Source: Anolis sagrei (lineage: Eukaryota > Chordata > Lepidosauria > Squamata > Anolidae). From it: a DNA stretch of 64,000 bases. The notes beneath the pieces are model-generated. The model was not told where the DNA came from. It saw nothing but the letters and a program-made list of their open reading frames with translations, and made no database searches. The stretch lies in assembly GCF_037176765.1 (NCBI RefSeq), contig NC_090023.1:145892866-145956865 (forward strand), in the 5' to 3' direction. Every line of letters starts with the position of its first letter. Within the stretch, counting starts at the first letter, position 1. The position numbers and the translations under genes were made by a program. Below, piece by piece: positions 21,976 to 33,900 of the stretch.

Positions 21976-22786
21976 CAACCTAAAAAATGGAATTTCCATT
22001 TTTAAAGCACTATTCATGGGTTGCAGTCTGGATTGGAAGAAATTAGGACAATGTGTGCAATGGTAAGCAATTCCAGCCTCACTCTATCTGCAGGGGGAGA
22101 CTCCAGCCCATAGCCATCATCTACACCCATTTAATTCCAGAGTGCTTCTGATAACCTTAGTGTTCCCAGATAAATCCTCATCCTCTTGTTATGTCTGCTC
22201 CTAGTATTCTGGATTGAAATTAACCGTAAGTAATGAGGGCAATTCAGAATGATTTGTGAAAAGCATGCGGAAGGTAAAGGAGAGAATTCAAAACAAAGTA
22301 CTCAAATTATGATTCAGAGAAAGAATGAAATGAGAAGCCAGTTAAATCAAACAGATATTTCAAGCATTTTTATCTGTTTGCCAAACACTCTGTAAGTAGC
22401 TTGGAATTCACATTTAAACTCATCATGTTTCATGTATCATAAAATACCTTTCCAGATCCAGGAAGTGTGCCAGAAAGTGTTAAAACAGATGTTTCATTTT
22501 TCAATGATCCACTTCATAGTCTGAGTGTGGCGTTGCCCAGAATCCTAGTTCAAATATTTTTAAAGCTATAATCTTCACAGAGACATTTTATAACTCAGAG
22601 CTGACGTATACCTATAATGAATGTCAAAGAATTATTATTGCTTTTGAAAGACGTTGCAAATCCAAGATCCCTTTTATTAAAATAAGCAGCCATTTACCTG
22701 CATCTTCTTTTAACACATGTGTTATGTTTCTTGTATTTTTGTTTTAAACGGGTGGAATGTAAACACAGGAGTCTCTTTAGAGATAA

Positions 22787-23458
22787 GACAAGCCCTGTCA
22801 CTAGTCCCCTTCAGCAAGGACCTGAAAACCTGGTGGTTCCAGCAGGCTTTTGGAAATTATTAGCCTCAGGCCCTACCCTGGCCATTAGTTAGGTCCCCGC
22901 TCTGCACTCTGCCCATTTCCCCTGCCCTTGGTTACCTAATTGTACTAGCCCCTGTCCAGCCCTATTATAGCTATTCAGCAGGCCCTGGAAATGAATAGTC
23001 CCAGGCACTACCCTGGCCATGAGTTAGGGCCCTGTTTTGCATTTTATCCACTTCCCCGGACCTACGTGTCCCTGTTGGGCCAGCTCTCTTATAGCTGTGC
23101 AGCAGGCCTTGGAAATAAATAGCTCCAAGTCCCACCCTGACCATCAGGTAGGACCATACTTGCACTTTACCCACTCCCTGGGCCTTAGCCTACTTCGCTA
23201 ACCCAGCCCTCTCGTAGTGGTTGAGGATCATTCTGGAGTTCTGGCCATTGAACTTGCCTGATGGAAATTAGTACAGAACTGGCTTTTAATTTTAAATGTG
23301 TACGACTGTTATATAGTATAATGTCTATGTTTTATAATTGTTATTTTGTATGCTTTTGTGTTGGTAATTGCAGTGCTTTACCTATGCTGGAAACTGCCCT
23401 GAGCCCTCTCAGGGAGAAAGAGTGGTATACAAATAAAAGGTTGTTGTTGTTGTTAAAA
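22787..23458 (+). repeat. L2-like LINE 3' end with expanded 3' UTR
   Basis: It begins like L2-like 3' regions (GACCTGAAAACCTGGTGGTT) and ends GCCCTGAGCCCTCTCAGGGA with AATAAAAGGTTGTTGTTG. Between them a unit of about 125-135 bases recurs three times (CCCTGGCCAT at 22876 and 23011, CCCTGACCAT at 23135). The insertion splits copy B of the duplication. Confidence 0.75.
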
Positions 23459-23502
23459 ATCTAATGCACTACCAGGATGAATTACATTTTAAGAGGGTTG
23501 CA

Positions 23503-24041
23503 CAGGGTGCAGCAGCATAACTTTCTTTTTTCAAAACTTAATAAAACCCATTGTATGAATCAGAATTTTTTATAATGTAGGCACATACCTAAAGTTTTGT
23601 TTTACGTAGTTTTGAAGATCAAATTAGGTAGGTGACGTCTCCCATTCTCCATACACTGAGTAAACTGATTTCTGGCGTTTGTCATGTCTCTTGCCAGCAT
23701 AGCAGGCGTTATGTTAGCAATTTCTTCCTGGCTGTTGGTCTTCAAATCTTGTAGGGTCCTTGGACGATTCACATAAACACGGGATTTCAAAAAACCCCAT
23801 AGAAAAAAATCACAAGGGGCCAAATCTGGAGAGCGGGCCAGCCACTCCAAATCAGCTCGAAAAGTAGGCCTCAACGGCAAAAGCACACTCCTCACTATTC
23901 CAATGCATGAGGGCAACTGAACTGTGTTAGGACAGAACTTTATACTCCCGCCTCTGGAACAAGACCACTAGCCCTCCTCTACGTCTTCAACTGACTGAAT
24001 GGCACGCATTTAAAAAAAGAAAGTTATGCTGCTGCACCCTG
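23503..24041 (-). mobile_element. mariner/IS630-type transposon, internally deleted
   Basis: Near-perfect inverted ends of about 29 bases begin CAGGGTGCAGCAGCATAACT. TA follows on the right (24042) and CA stands on the left, a mutated TA duplication. The - strand codes for a transposase C terminus: EWLARSPDLAPCDFFLWGFL (with the last catalytic Asp region SPDLAPCD), then NRPRTLQDLK and ending ENGRRHLPN. At 539 bases it is too short for the full transposase of about 350 residues. Confidence 0.88.
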
Positions 24042-24130
24042 TATTATGTTCATGAGAACCAAGTCCAATTCACTGAACAGTGAGTAAACATTGTACTTCC
24101 ATTAGAGGAACATTTAAGCAAATATTTTAA

Positions 24131-24940
24131 ATTTTAAATTTGAACAATTAATAATCTACACACAGAGAGATGCTATTTGGATAAATGCCTTCTATCACCC
24201 ACACAGTAATTGTTCCACATTATACCACTCCCTCCTCCCAGCTGTCCCATTATAGTGACCTTCCATCCCTTTAGTTGATGACATTCGTATATGACAATGT
24301 CCCTCCCTCCCAGTTAAGCATTCTCCCAGTCTTCCTTCTAGCACAACAACATTAATCTAAAAATTCTAACCAGCAAAACCCAAATTATGAAGGTTTCAAT
24401 AAGAACTTTTCCCTACGTCCTTCTTCCCACAGTTCTAATATGGTTTTGTTTTCATAATAAAGTTCTTATATATTTTCCTCCTGTTCGTCATAATCAATAT
24501 TGCCACTTCTGTCATTCCAAAATCATTCACTATCCTTTATCTTCTTTTTCTCTTTCTCTCTCTCCTTCACCATAAGTCTTTGTCTCTTTGCCTTCCTCCC
24601 CTCTCTTTTCTCTGATTTTGCATTTTTTTCTCTTCTTACATCTGATGGTTTATCCGTTTTAGCTGTTTTACTGGCTTCTTTGGCTCTACCGGGTGGCCAT
24701 AATGGAGGGAGGGGAAGCAAGGAAGAAGGACTGGCATATTCTTATTTTGTAAGAATAGACAACCTTTAAATAGTCTAATGGTAGGGTGCCTTGAGCTGAA
24801 GAAGTATTTAAACCCACTTTATGCAGCAATCTTTGTACTCACTCTCTGGGACAGATTAATATAGCAATGTGAACACAAATGTGAGAGGCCACTGTTAAGA
24901 TGTAGAGGCTGCTGTGATGGTTTACTTTAGTCATCTCAAC
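24131..24940. other. Intergenic, pyrimidine-rich stretch
   Basis: It holds a C/T-rich tract at about 24535-24640 and otherwise nothing recognised. Confidence 0.4.
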
Positions 24941-24944
24941 ACTG

Positions 24945-25192
24945 GGTTAAACCCTTGAGCTGTCAGTACTTCTGTCCGACAGGTCAGCAATTTGACTCCT
25001 GGAAGAGCGGGTTGAGCTCCCTTTGTCAGCTCCAGCTCTCCATGTGGAGACATGAGAGAAACCTCCCACAAGGATGGTAAAACATCAAACATCTGGATAT
25101 CCCCTGGGCAATGACCTTGCAGACAGTCAATTCTCTCACTCCAGAAGCGACTTGCAGTTTCTCAAGTCTCTCCTAACATTAAAAAAAAATTG
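24945..25192 (+). repeat. tRNA-derived SINE (type A)
   Basis: GGGTTAAACCCTTGAGCTG, GTCAGCTCCAGCTCTCCATG and CCAGAAGCGACTTGCAGTTT then TCAAGTCTCTCCTAACA and an A tail. It is a diverged copy of the element at 17957. Confidence 0.85.
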
Positions 25193-25654
25193 GATGGGAA
25201 TATGCTTATCAAGGCAAAGTTCTCCAGTCAAGGGAGGCTGGTGGTCTCTGTGGCGCCAACAGAGTTGTAGGGTAAAAGTGCAGCTCTTTTCTTGGCGATA
25301 ATCTTGTGATGCAAATACACTGTTAGGATCCCACAATTGCTAAAGAGTGTTTTGCTTGTGGCATAGTTGGCTGCTTTTAGACTGCAGTGATTTGAGAATG
25401 TCCTGCCATTTAAAGGGTATGTGGTATAAAGAACCTTTTCCATTGAATAGCTTCTGGGAAATTTAGCACTAATAAAAGGAAAATATTTCCTTCAAGGAAT
25501 TAGCCTTCAGTTGTGTGATAAAAGCTTAAGAGCCAATCTCCATATATAATCACATGGTAATGGAGTACAGAATAGCAGTTCTTCCTCATGTGAAAAACAT
25601 CTCGTGCATAGAAAAGGAGTCTGCCAAAAGGAAGAATCCCAGGTACATTATCTA

Positions 25655-26170
25655 TCTATTTATTTATTTGCTTTATTTCTATACCGCGTTTCTCAGCCTA
25701 ATTAGGCGACTCAATGCGGTTTTAGAGCCTTAAGATCGTCTGGGGAGGCCCTGCTCTCGTTACAACCTTTGTCACAAGTACGTTAGGCAGGGATAGGGCC
25801 TTCTTGGTGGTGGCCCCTCAGCTATGGAATGCCCTACCTAGGGATATTAGATCGGCCTCCTCCCTTTTAACATTTTGGAAAAAAAAGTCAAGATGTGGCT
25901 TTTTGAGCAAGCGTTTGCAAATGCAGAGTAACTGACATAGGAAAATGGAACGACTAGACGATGGGACCGGACAATGTTTTTAACAAGGAGATACTAATGA
26001 TTTATGTTTTATTGATTCTGTTATGTTTTTTTTTAAATTATATGTTAATGTTTTTAATTGTATTAATGGTATTCTAGGCATTGAATTTTGCCCTGTAAAC
26101 CGCCTTGAGTCGCCTGCGGGCTGAGAAAGGTGGAATACAAATACAGTTAAATAAATAAATAAATAAATAA
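25655..26170 (+). repeat. L2-like LINE 3' end, with an inverted tail piece
   Basis: The main part has TTCTTGGTGGTGGCCCCTCA, CTATGGAATGCCCTACC and ends ACCGCCTTGAGTCGCCTGCG, GAAAGGTGGAATACAAATAC and (AAAT)n. It is preceded at 25655-25720 by an inverted tail (TTTATTTCTATACCGCGTTT). Confidence 0.8.
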
Positions 26171-26209
26171 CATGTTGATTTTTGACAAACAGTTTGAAAA
26201 AACTCTGCA

Positions 26210-26300
26210 TGTATAGGTTTTACTGTAAGCTGCTTTAAGTCTCTTTTGTAGAGAGAAAAAGTAGGGTATACATAAATATAATAATACTCACAACTTAATA
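26210..26300 (+). repeat. LINE-type 3' tail, short
   Basis: TGTAAGCTGCTTTAAGTCTC and AAAAGTAGGGTATACATAAA followed by (ATA)n. Confidence 0.6.
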
Positions 26301-26534
26301 ATAATAACTATAATAATTGCCTGTATGGATACCAATGCTAATGAGTCTATTGTAATGTCTGTGCTAAATATTCATTCTCATATACCAAAAATGATTGCAG
26401 TATTATCTTGATTTCGATGAACCTAAGGGTCAAGCTAGTCTTTTAAGTCAGAACACTCTTTCTCAAGCCAATATAAAGTCTTGTTGCAGAAGTACCAAGT
26501 TACGAGTTTAGAAGTAAAAAAAAAACCCCATGTT

Positions 26535-26630
26535 ACTGGGTAACCATCTGTCAGGGGTGCTTTGATTGTGTTTTTCTGCATGGTAAGGGGTTGGACTGAA
26601 TGATCTTTTGGCGCTCTTCCAAACATCTGA
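26535..26630 (+). repeat. CR1 3' end fragment
   Basis: CCATCTGTCAGGGGTGCTTT and GGGGTTGGACTGAATGATCT match the CR1 3' end at 11710-11800. Confidence 0.8.
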
Positions 26631-26639
26631 TAATATAAC

Positions 26640-29600
26640 AACTAGTTATTTTACTGCGTATTCTTACTGTTCAACTTTGCTTAGTAGTGTTGCAGATCTA
26701 AAAAAGGTGATAGTTCTTAGCTGCAAACCTGGGGCTCCCATGGCATCCTTCACTCAGCTACTACTTATCTGTAGAATATGCTTGATGTTGTGAAACTTCA
26801 TTGTGCCACAGGTGGCAGAACTGCGAACTCCAGAAGCAGACAGAAACAACCAGCCACCTCCACCAGCAACCACCAAAGTGTTGGCCATCACATGTGCTCA
26901 TGGTCGTCCTCTATTCTGGAACCTCCACTGGAATTCACTTTGGTGACCTATCACTGAAAGGACATATAGTTCTAGCAGTAATTTAAAAACAATTTTCTGT
27001 ATTGTGCTGCCCTCCAGATGTTGCTTGACCACTTGCCATTATAGGAGCTAAGGTTCATTTTTTTTCCTGGAGGACTGCACAGTTCCTACTTGGTTCTAGA
27101 TTTGTTTGAACCTGAAGACTAGGTTTGAAACAAATACTGCCTTGGCTGGACTATGGAAGGAAGGAGTGTAACCTTACTTATTCTCTTGGGTTTCTCGGTG
27201 GCTTTTGATACTATGGGTGACCTCCATCCCTCCCTAAAAGGCATCAGAAGTGAATGACTTAGGACCTCATCACAAAGGTTCATGGATTTGCCACACATCA
27301 TGGAGAATCTATGGGGTCCCGGCAAGGGACGTGGAGAACCGGTAACTCCATGCCCCATCACCTGCCTTACTTTGACCCCTATTACATAAAGGTAAGCGTT
27401 GCTGCCCAGCTTGCCCCCATTGCTCCTAAGGCAACATGGGAAGCCTCCCGTGTTGCTATGGCAGTGGCATTTGCCACTTGCTCTTCTTTTGATATGGAGC
27501 CCATCCAGAAGTTTCTGTGCATGGTACTATGTAGCTCCATATCGAAAGTGGAGAGCAAGCGGTGTACGCCAGACAAATCAGCCTGTTTGATGAGATTGTA
27601 AGTGATGGATTTTATAATGGCAGATCCCTGCTTCTAAAAGATGCACCCCAGAAAGATCTGTCTGGCACGTATCTCTGTTATAGCTTTCTTGGTACCAGTT
27701 GAAGACCATTATTTATTTGGTATTCATTTGGTTTGATTATGTGCTGAAGAATATTAACTCTATATTGTTGATTCTGTTTTATGATTAATTTATTGTGAGA
27801 ATTATTGTGAGTAATTCTTCCAAGATAACTTCAGCTATTTAGCATGCTAAAGTAATCAGTCAATAAAACAAAATAGGCAACTGTCAAAGATCTGCACTAC
27901 CCTATTTTTAGGCTTCTGACTTAACTTAGGTCTTTAGCATGTTCATTATTCCTTCTTTGCTAGCTTTCACTTGAGAAAACACAATGTGAGCCTGATAATT
28001 TTTTGTTCTTGTCCCAGCTCTGAAACATTGGCAAGCAATGATGTACTTCTTTAAATAGCACATCTACTGCACCCAAAGACTTGTGTGAACAACGAGAGCC
28101 TGTTTCCCCAATTTTTACATTTAAATGAATAAATAAGGATCTCTTTGTAGGTGGAGAACAATGCTGCATAGTGATCTTTACAGTGGAAAATACATTCTCA
28201 TGTTCATCAATCCTATCTAGAGTTATATTTGACACTTTCTGGAAGTTAAGAGGGTGTTGAAAGGAGCAACTAAAATTGAAGGCATGCAAGTACACATATT
28301 TGTTGGACATAAACCCCTTTAAACTCAGCGGGACTTGCTTCTGAATAGACATTTACAGAATTGTTTAATGCATGATAATATAGATATGTAAATGATTTAG
28401 ATTTTTTTTAATTTTAAACACTTCAGTGTAAGTTGGTAGAAGGTCATGCAACATCATGTATCTTTTATGTAAGGCTTCTGGTGACAATCTGTCAGAGCTA
28501 GAAACAATATGAAACATGTCTTCCAAATAAAGCCTAATGTTAATCATCTACAATTTTACATTAGAGGAACCTAATCATAAAGCCCATCTGAACAGATAAC
28601 AGGATAACTGCATGACTGAATTACTCCATTCCACATCCAAGTGAGGATACAGCCTTTTCATTGTACTGCTTTGAATGGAATATGATTCTGATGAACCATT
28701 TATATTCCTTATAAGAGAGATAGAAGTAGAACAGCTGACTATGTCTGTGTTGGCTTTCAAAGTTCATTGAATATCTCATTATTATTTGCATCTCAGAAAG
28801 GTTCCTTCCTTCTGCACAAAACCCCTCAGTAGTAATAGCTATCTTTGTCCTAACTGAAATGAAAGGCTACATTGATTAAAATTGGGGAATGGAAACTATG
28901 AGGCAAAAAAAAATCCCATCCATGAAATTGGATGAATGGATGAGATCTGACTTCACAAATCCCATACAAATACAACTTGTGTGTGTGTGTAACTTCTTAC
29001 TAACTACAGAAGTGAACTAGGACAATTAATTTCCTAGTGGGAAATAGGTGGGCTTTCTAAGGTCTGGAAGAATGCGCCCCCCCCCCCCACACCACTCTTG
29101 AGTTGTTCCTTTGGTAAGGTGACTCCCAAAAATTGTGATGCTAACCAGTGAAATGGCATCTGCCCAGTTCTGTGGCAATTGATGGCTATCTGCAATTGAG
29201 TTTTCCCCAATACTCAGTTTGACGAGCTCTTGAGAAAAATAATAGTAGCTACCCTGAGTCTATGTTATTATGTGGTGTGCCTTGAGTTCATGGAGTGGCA
29301 GAAGGAGACCATCCTTCCCTGTGATGGTGACCACAAATGGGATGGAAAGTTCTCCTTTCCTTCCCTCACTTGCCAGCATTGCATCAACTCTCCTAGGTGA
29401 GGCTGGAAGATAATGGTTTTCAGATATTAGTGATTGGGCCAGAAAAGGAGTTATCTTTCAATTTAGATTTAAATCTGAGACACAAAAGGATGGACGGTTC
29501 ATGATGCTTGCATCATAGTTTACGATTATCTTCACAAGATACTAAGATTCATGTGCCTAAGTCCAGAAGTACAAATCTCAGTGGTATAGCAATGATTATT

Positions 29601-30620
29601 GACCCTAATTGTTAGGAATGAATGCAAGGACTTTGTTGTTTTTCATAAATTAGTTACGGTATTTTAAACGAAATAAGGTTTGCACTCAGTTTTTCTTTGC
29701 TTGTTTAAGAGTACTGGCTTGTTTTGCTTAGTATATATAAGGAGGAGCAGGCGTAACTGGAACTTTTGCCCATTTCCTTCATTTCAGCTTCATGCTACTG
29801 AAAATATCAAACACTATACAATAAGTGGAGCAGGTGGTTTACATTTTGCTGCTATATGCAACACAGAAAATAAAGACACATGGTCACGTGGATAGACCTC
29901 TTATGAGATGGAAAATGTATATGCTTGATCTTAGAGTTATTTCCTGATCTTATCTAACAGGCATCACATTTCTCGATTTCTCTGTGATGTTGGGATATTT
30001 ATTTTAAGCAAGTTTTACTTTATGAGAAGGCAAAAGTGCCAAATCTGACCCAGAGCAATTACCTCAATTCTAGCTGTATTCTAGAGAACAGGAAACATTT
30101 TTACCCTGAGTCAAATGCTCAGTGGCAAGTGCTAAAACCTGTGGGAGGAGGCTCTATCGATCTGTGAACATCTGGAGAAGCCTAAAAGAGATTAGAGGCA
30201 GGGAATCACTACAATGAAACATAATCCCAATTGCATTCTTCCAAAGCTGAACTTTTTCCCTGGTGAAGCCAGACATCTCTGTGTTGATGCCTACAGAGTG
30301 TTCTAATTGTTTTGACATTTAGTAGAAGCCTTGTTGTCACAGCTATGACACTGTCGACCACTTCTGTCATATCAGATAAGTACACCTCTCATCACTGGAA
30401 GATGGCAGTGGGAAATGAGATGAAGAATTGTGCAAGACAAATATTGTGATGATGGTGGACATATTTTTTCTTTCTTTTTTCTGGCAAGTGTTATATGTTC
30501 AAAGTCTAAAAGTAGAAGCACATAGGGTGAACTATAAGCACCAGAATGGATCTGTGTTCTTGGAGGAAAGCATGAGCGCAAGTGTAAAATAGTTGACAGA
30601 CTTTTTAATAAAGATATATT
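26640..30620. other. Intergenic region between VWA8 and RGCC, nothing recognised
   Basis: About 4 kb of mostly unique, AT-rich sequence with a (GT)n at about 28979 and a C run near 29078. The open frames at 27.1-27.6 and 27.96-28.35 kb have no recognisable family. No RNA gene was identified. Confidence 0.4.
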
Positions 30621-30624
30621 TAGT

Positions 30625-30967
30625 TTAAACTTCCAGTTCAGGTTTTTATTTGTATACAAAAATATATTGTAATCAACAGCATTAAAGTTAATTATATAAA
30701 ATTACAAAATCTTTTCATAAAAGCACTTTTAAATTAATATTAAGCTATTATTTTATGAAAAAGTACAGGATGGGGACATCTGTTATTTGCATCTGGGGAA
30801 AAGACAACAGTTGTGACTGGTGAAACGTGTAAGTAGAGATGCCTGGTAGCATGCTTGGGAGATGAGAATATTGGCCTCTGTCACGTCAAATAATGATTGA
30901 TGGAGAGGTATCAGGCAAGGTTCAACTTTATCCTTCCAGGGCATGTATTGTGTCAAGCCAGCATGTC
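30625..30967 (-). other. RGCC: RGCC 3' UTR
   Basis: About 340 bases from the stop to the region just past a - strand AATAAA (TTTATT on + at 30645-30650). No interspersed repeat is seen. The end point is inferred. Confidence 0.65.
30645..30650 (-). terminator. RGCC: RGCC poly(A) signal
   Basis: TTTATT on the + strand is AATAAA on the - strand, about 320 bases after the RGCC stop. A weaker ATTAAA lies at 30603-30608. Confidence 0.6.
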
Positions 30968-30975
30968 TCACATAC
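30968..30975 (-). CDS. RGCC: RGCC terminal coding exon (8 coding bases)
   Basis: After an acceptor TTCATACAG on the - strand come GT ATG TGA, which complete the serine codon and give M and stop, so the protein ends ASM exactly as in mammals. The rest of this exon is 3' UTR. Confidence 0.85.
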
Positions 30976-33900
30976 CTGTATGAACATTCAGATAGGACAA
31001 ATATTAATGTGGTGCGGTCATACACTCCAGTGCCACTTTTCAGGCAAGCTGCCTTAAACGCCACAATTTTTAACCAGAACAGGGAAGAATGCCAAGGTAC
31101 TTACAGAAGTGAAACACATTAATCATATCCAAGCCTTTGTATTATTGACTCAAAGCCACTGTGAAAAGTTATACTAGTAAGGACTAGTTCATAAAGCTTT
31201 CTGGTTCACATTTCTCCCTCTCACCCAGCCACCAACCCAGCATTGTCAGCAATGAATATGCATATCCTGCTTCTTTGTCTGCAATGGAAAGGATCCAACA
31301 AGATATAACTACAGTTAGATCTTCATAGACACACATAATAAATTAGTCCAGAACATTCGTTCCACTTACTTGCCAAGGTCTTATCAAGATCAGCTATAAA
31401 GTCTTCTAGTTCTTTCGTGTCTCCAAGCTTTGCTGGGAAAAAAAAAAAACAAGACCAGGAATGGCTTCACTTGCCCATCTAACAAAAATGAAGGACCCCT
31501 AAAGATGCAGGTTCTTACAACCACAAGAACGTATTTAAAAACAACCATTTATTCCACTTCTCTTTCTTAAAGCTCATTTACTTAGGGAAACAGTCCTTTG
31601 ATTTATAACTCAAAGCCAATGAAGCCACATCTTTTCTAGTTACCTCAGAAAAACTAATGTATTTCTGAACTGACTTTGACTTTCAAGGAGGAAAAAATGA
31701 TGACTTGATCCAAATGGAAAGAACAGGTTTTGGGAAAATGCAGAATTCCTAAGCTGCTTCTTTCCCCCTTAAAATAAGAGATTGTGTAGCATATTATAAA
31801 AAAATCTATACACAATGTGTAATTTATCAATTTTATAGAAATAACACAAAGCTGTCACGAAATGGATAATGATGATAGATGCAGATGTACCTTGAAATGT
31901 AGGTCCAGTATTTGTACAGAACCAATAAGAGCTATAAACTATGCATAATATAGCACTTGGGCCATGCACAGAGTTAAAGGTAAAGTAAATGTAAAGGTTT
32001 TCCCCTGACATTAAATCCAGTCGTGTCAGACTATGGGGGTTGGTGCTCATCTCCATTTCTAAGCCAAAGAGCCGGCATTGTCCGTAGACACCTACAAGAT
32101 CATGTGGCCAGCATGACTGCATGGAGCACCATTACCTCCCGGCAGAGTACTACCTATTGATCTATTCACATTTGCATGTTTTCGAACTGCTAGGTTGGCA
32201 GAAGCTGGGGTTAATAGTGGGTGCTCACCCTGTTCCCTGGATTTGAACCTGTGACCTTTCGGTTAGCAAGTTCAGCAGCTCAGCACTTTTATTCACTACA
32301 CTAGCGGGGCATAGAGTTACTTAGGACAAAGTATGCATGAATGTGACCCTTCTATCTCAAAAATATGTTCTGTTCTCATTTCAGTTGTTCTGCATTTCTA
32401 TCCATATGTGAATCACAGATGCCTGAGTAAAGCCCTTGCATAAATTCAACTTTCCTGCAAATCCACAGGACAAGAAAGCACCTAGTGTCTGTTGGATCTG
32501 GACACAACAGAACATGTTAAATGGCCCATTTTCATATGAATTTGCATCCCTGAATAATATAGAAAGTGTTTCAATAGGATGGGACGGCCACTTAGGAAAA
32601 CACTTATGTCACTGAGTTTCAAGAGGGTAACCTTACTAAAATGTCACCTTTTTGAGCAGTTGTTTTTGGAGCAGAGACAGCTGGAGTGGACAACGTTGGA
32701 GAGTTTAGTTTTTCATCACTGAAGCTGAAACTGTTTCTGCAGAGTGAATCTGCACCTGCAACAAAGGATATCAAGATTTAGAATCAGAAAGAGAACAAGA
32801 CTGTTGCTGCAGTAGAACATGCCCCTGCTTGTTCACCTAGAACAAAATACGCCACTTATTCATATCATTCTAGCATTGTTGCAAAGTCTGATAGTTTAAA
32901 TGGCAATTACTTGGGAACCATTTTTTTTTTTGCATAAATGGACTAAAACTGCAGAGATTTCAACAAAGTCTTGCTAATGTCATCTAAGATATTCAGTCTG
33001 TACTGGGAAGGTATTGTACAGGCATGTTTCAGGGTGCTCTGGTTCTGAGTACACCTACATGGAAAGGTCAGTGAACTTTCAGAATCACTGAAAAAACAAA
33101 ATTAACAATGTCTCAGAAAAACAGCATAAATCCAAGACCTTTCAGAACAATCGCAGTAATTCACTGAAAATAGTAGAATGAAGAGCTGTGCCTCTCATGA
33201 TTTAATGCTACTTGGCTTTTGTGCTGTGGTCTTACGTTCCTTCCATCTGCCTGGTTCTCTGCCAGCTGCCCTCTGCCTCTTTGGTGAATGTGCAGCAGTA
33301 GAGCATATAGGATTTTATTTATTTGGTATATTATTGCAGACTTACTGTATACAGATGAAATAGGAGAAAGGACTTGGGAATAACATTCCATGTGTTTGAT
33401 ACAAAGCAAGCTCCCACCTGGTGAAATGAATGGCTAAGAATAAAAATAAACCCCTCCTCTAGATGCTACAGCATCTGTTTGAATATTAAACATTATTTGA
33501 CAGTGGAGTATTGATTTCCTACAGATATTTTCACAATGGTGAAGGAAGTTACACATTTACCATCGGGCAAGCTGGCAATCGCCATCTATAAAGGCAATAG
33601 AAGAATGGGAACTATCACCTCCTTACCTTGGGGGCAAAGGTATTGTTTCCTTATCCTCAGTGACTTGCATATATATTATAATACTATTACCTGCAACCCA
33701 TTTTGCTGAGCACTGAAAACATCCAAGCATAACATTCCAGGATTTATTTTGGATGAGAAAACATTAGAGACTGAATATCTTTAGAATATTTGTTGTATTT
33801 CCACATATATGAGAACATCTTGAATGAAATCTGTCATTCTTACTATAGCAGATACTCAAAGAAACCCTACATATTACACAGTACTCACAGCTAACAGACA

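Larger units (their letters stand above)
19465..24130. repeat. Local duplication, copy B
   Basis: This is the second copy of the segment at 1463-6170, same orientation, downstream of VWA8. The best-preserved block, 22430-22560, matches 5690-5810 with roughly one difference per ten bases by eye. It is broken by a DNA-element-like insertion (19590-20122), CR1 (21060-21250), BovB (21425-21975), an L2-like end (22787-23458) and a mariner (23503-24041). The VWA8 exon of copy A has no counterpart that I can see. Confidence 0.75.

Noticed and set aside
20900-22095. A second VWA8 exon in copy B of the duplication
   Set aside because: I looked for the sequence around AGGCAATGGCTAAAGAATCA in the matching interval and found nothing similar; the interval is filled by CR1 and BovB.
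27119-27601. Overlapping open frames of 60-96 codons on both strands
   Set aside because: No family, no splice or start context, and frames shadow each other; could be an unlisted repeat.
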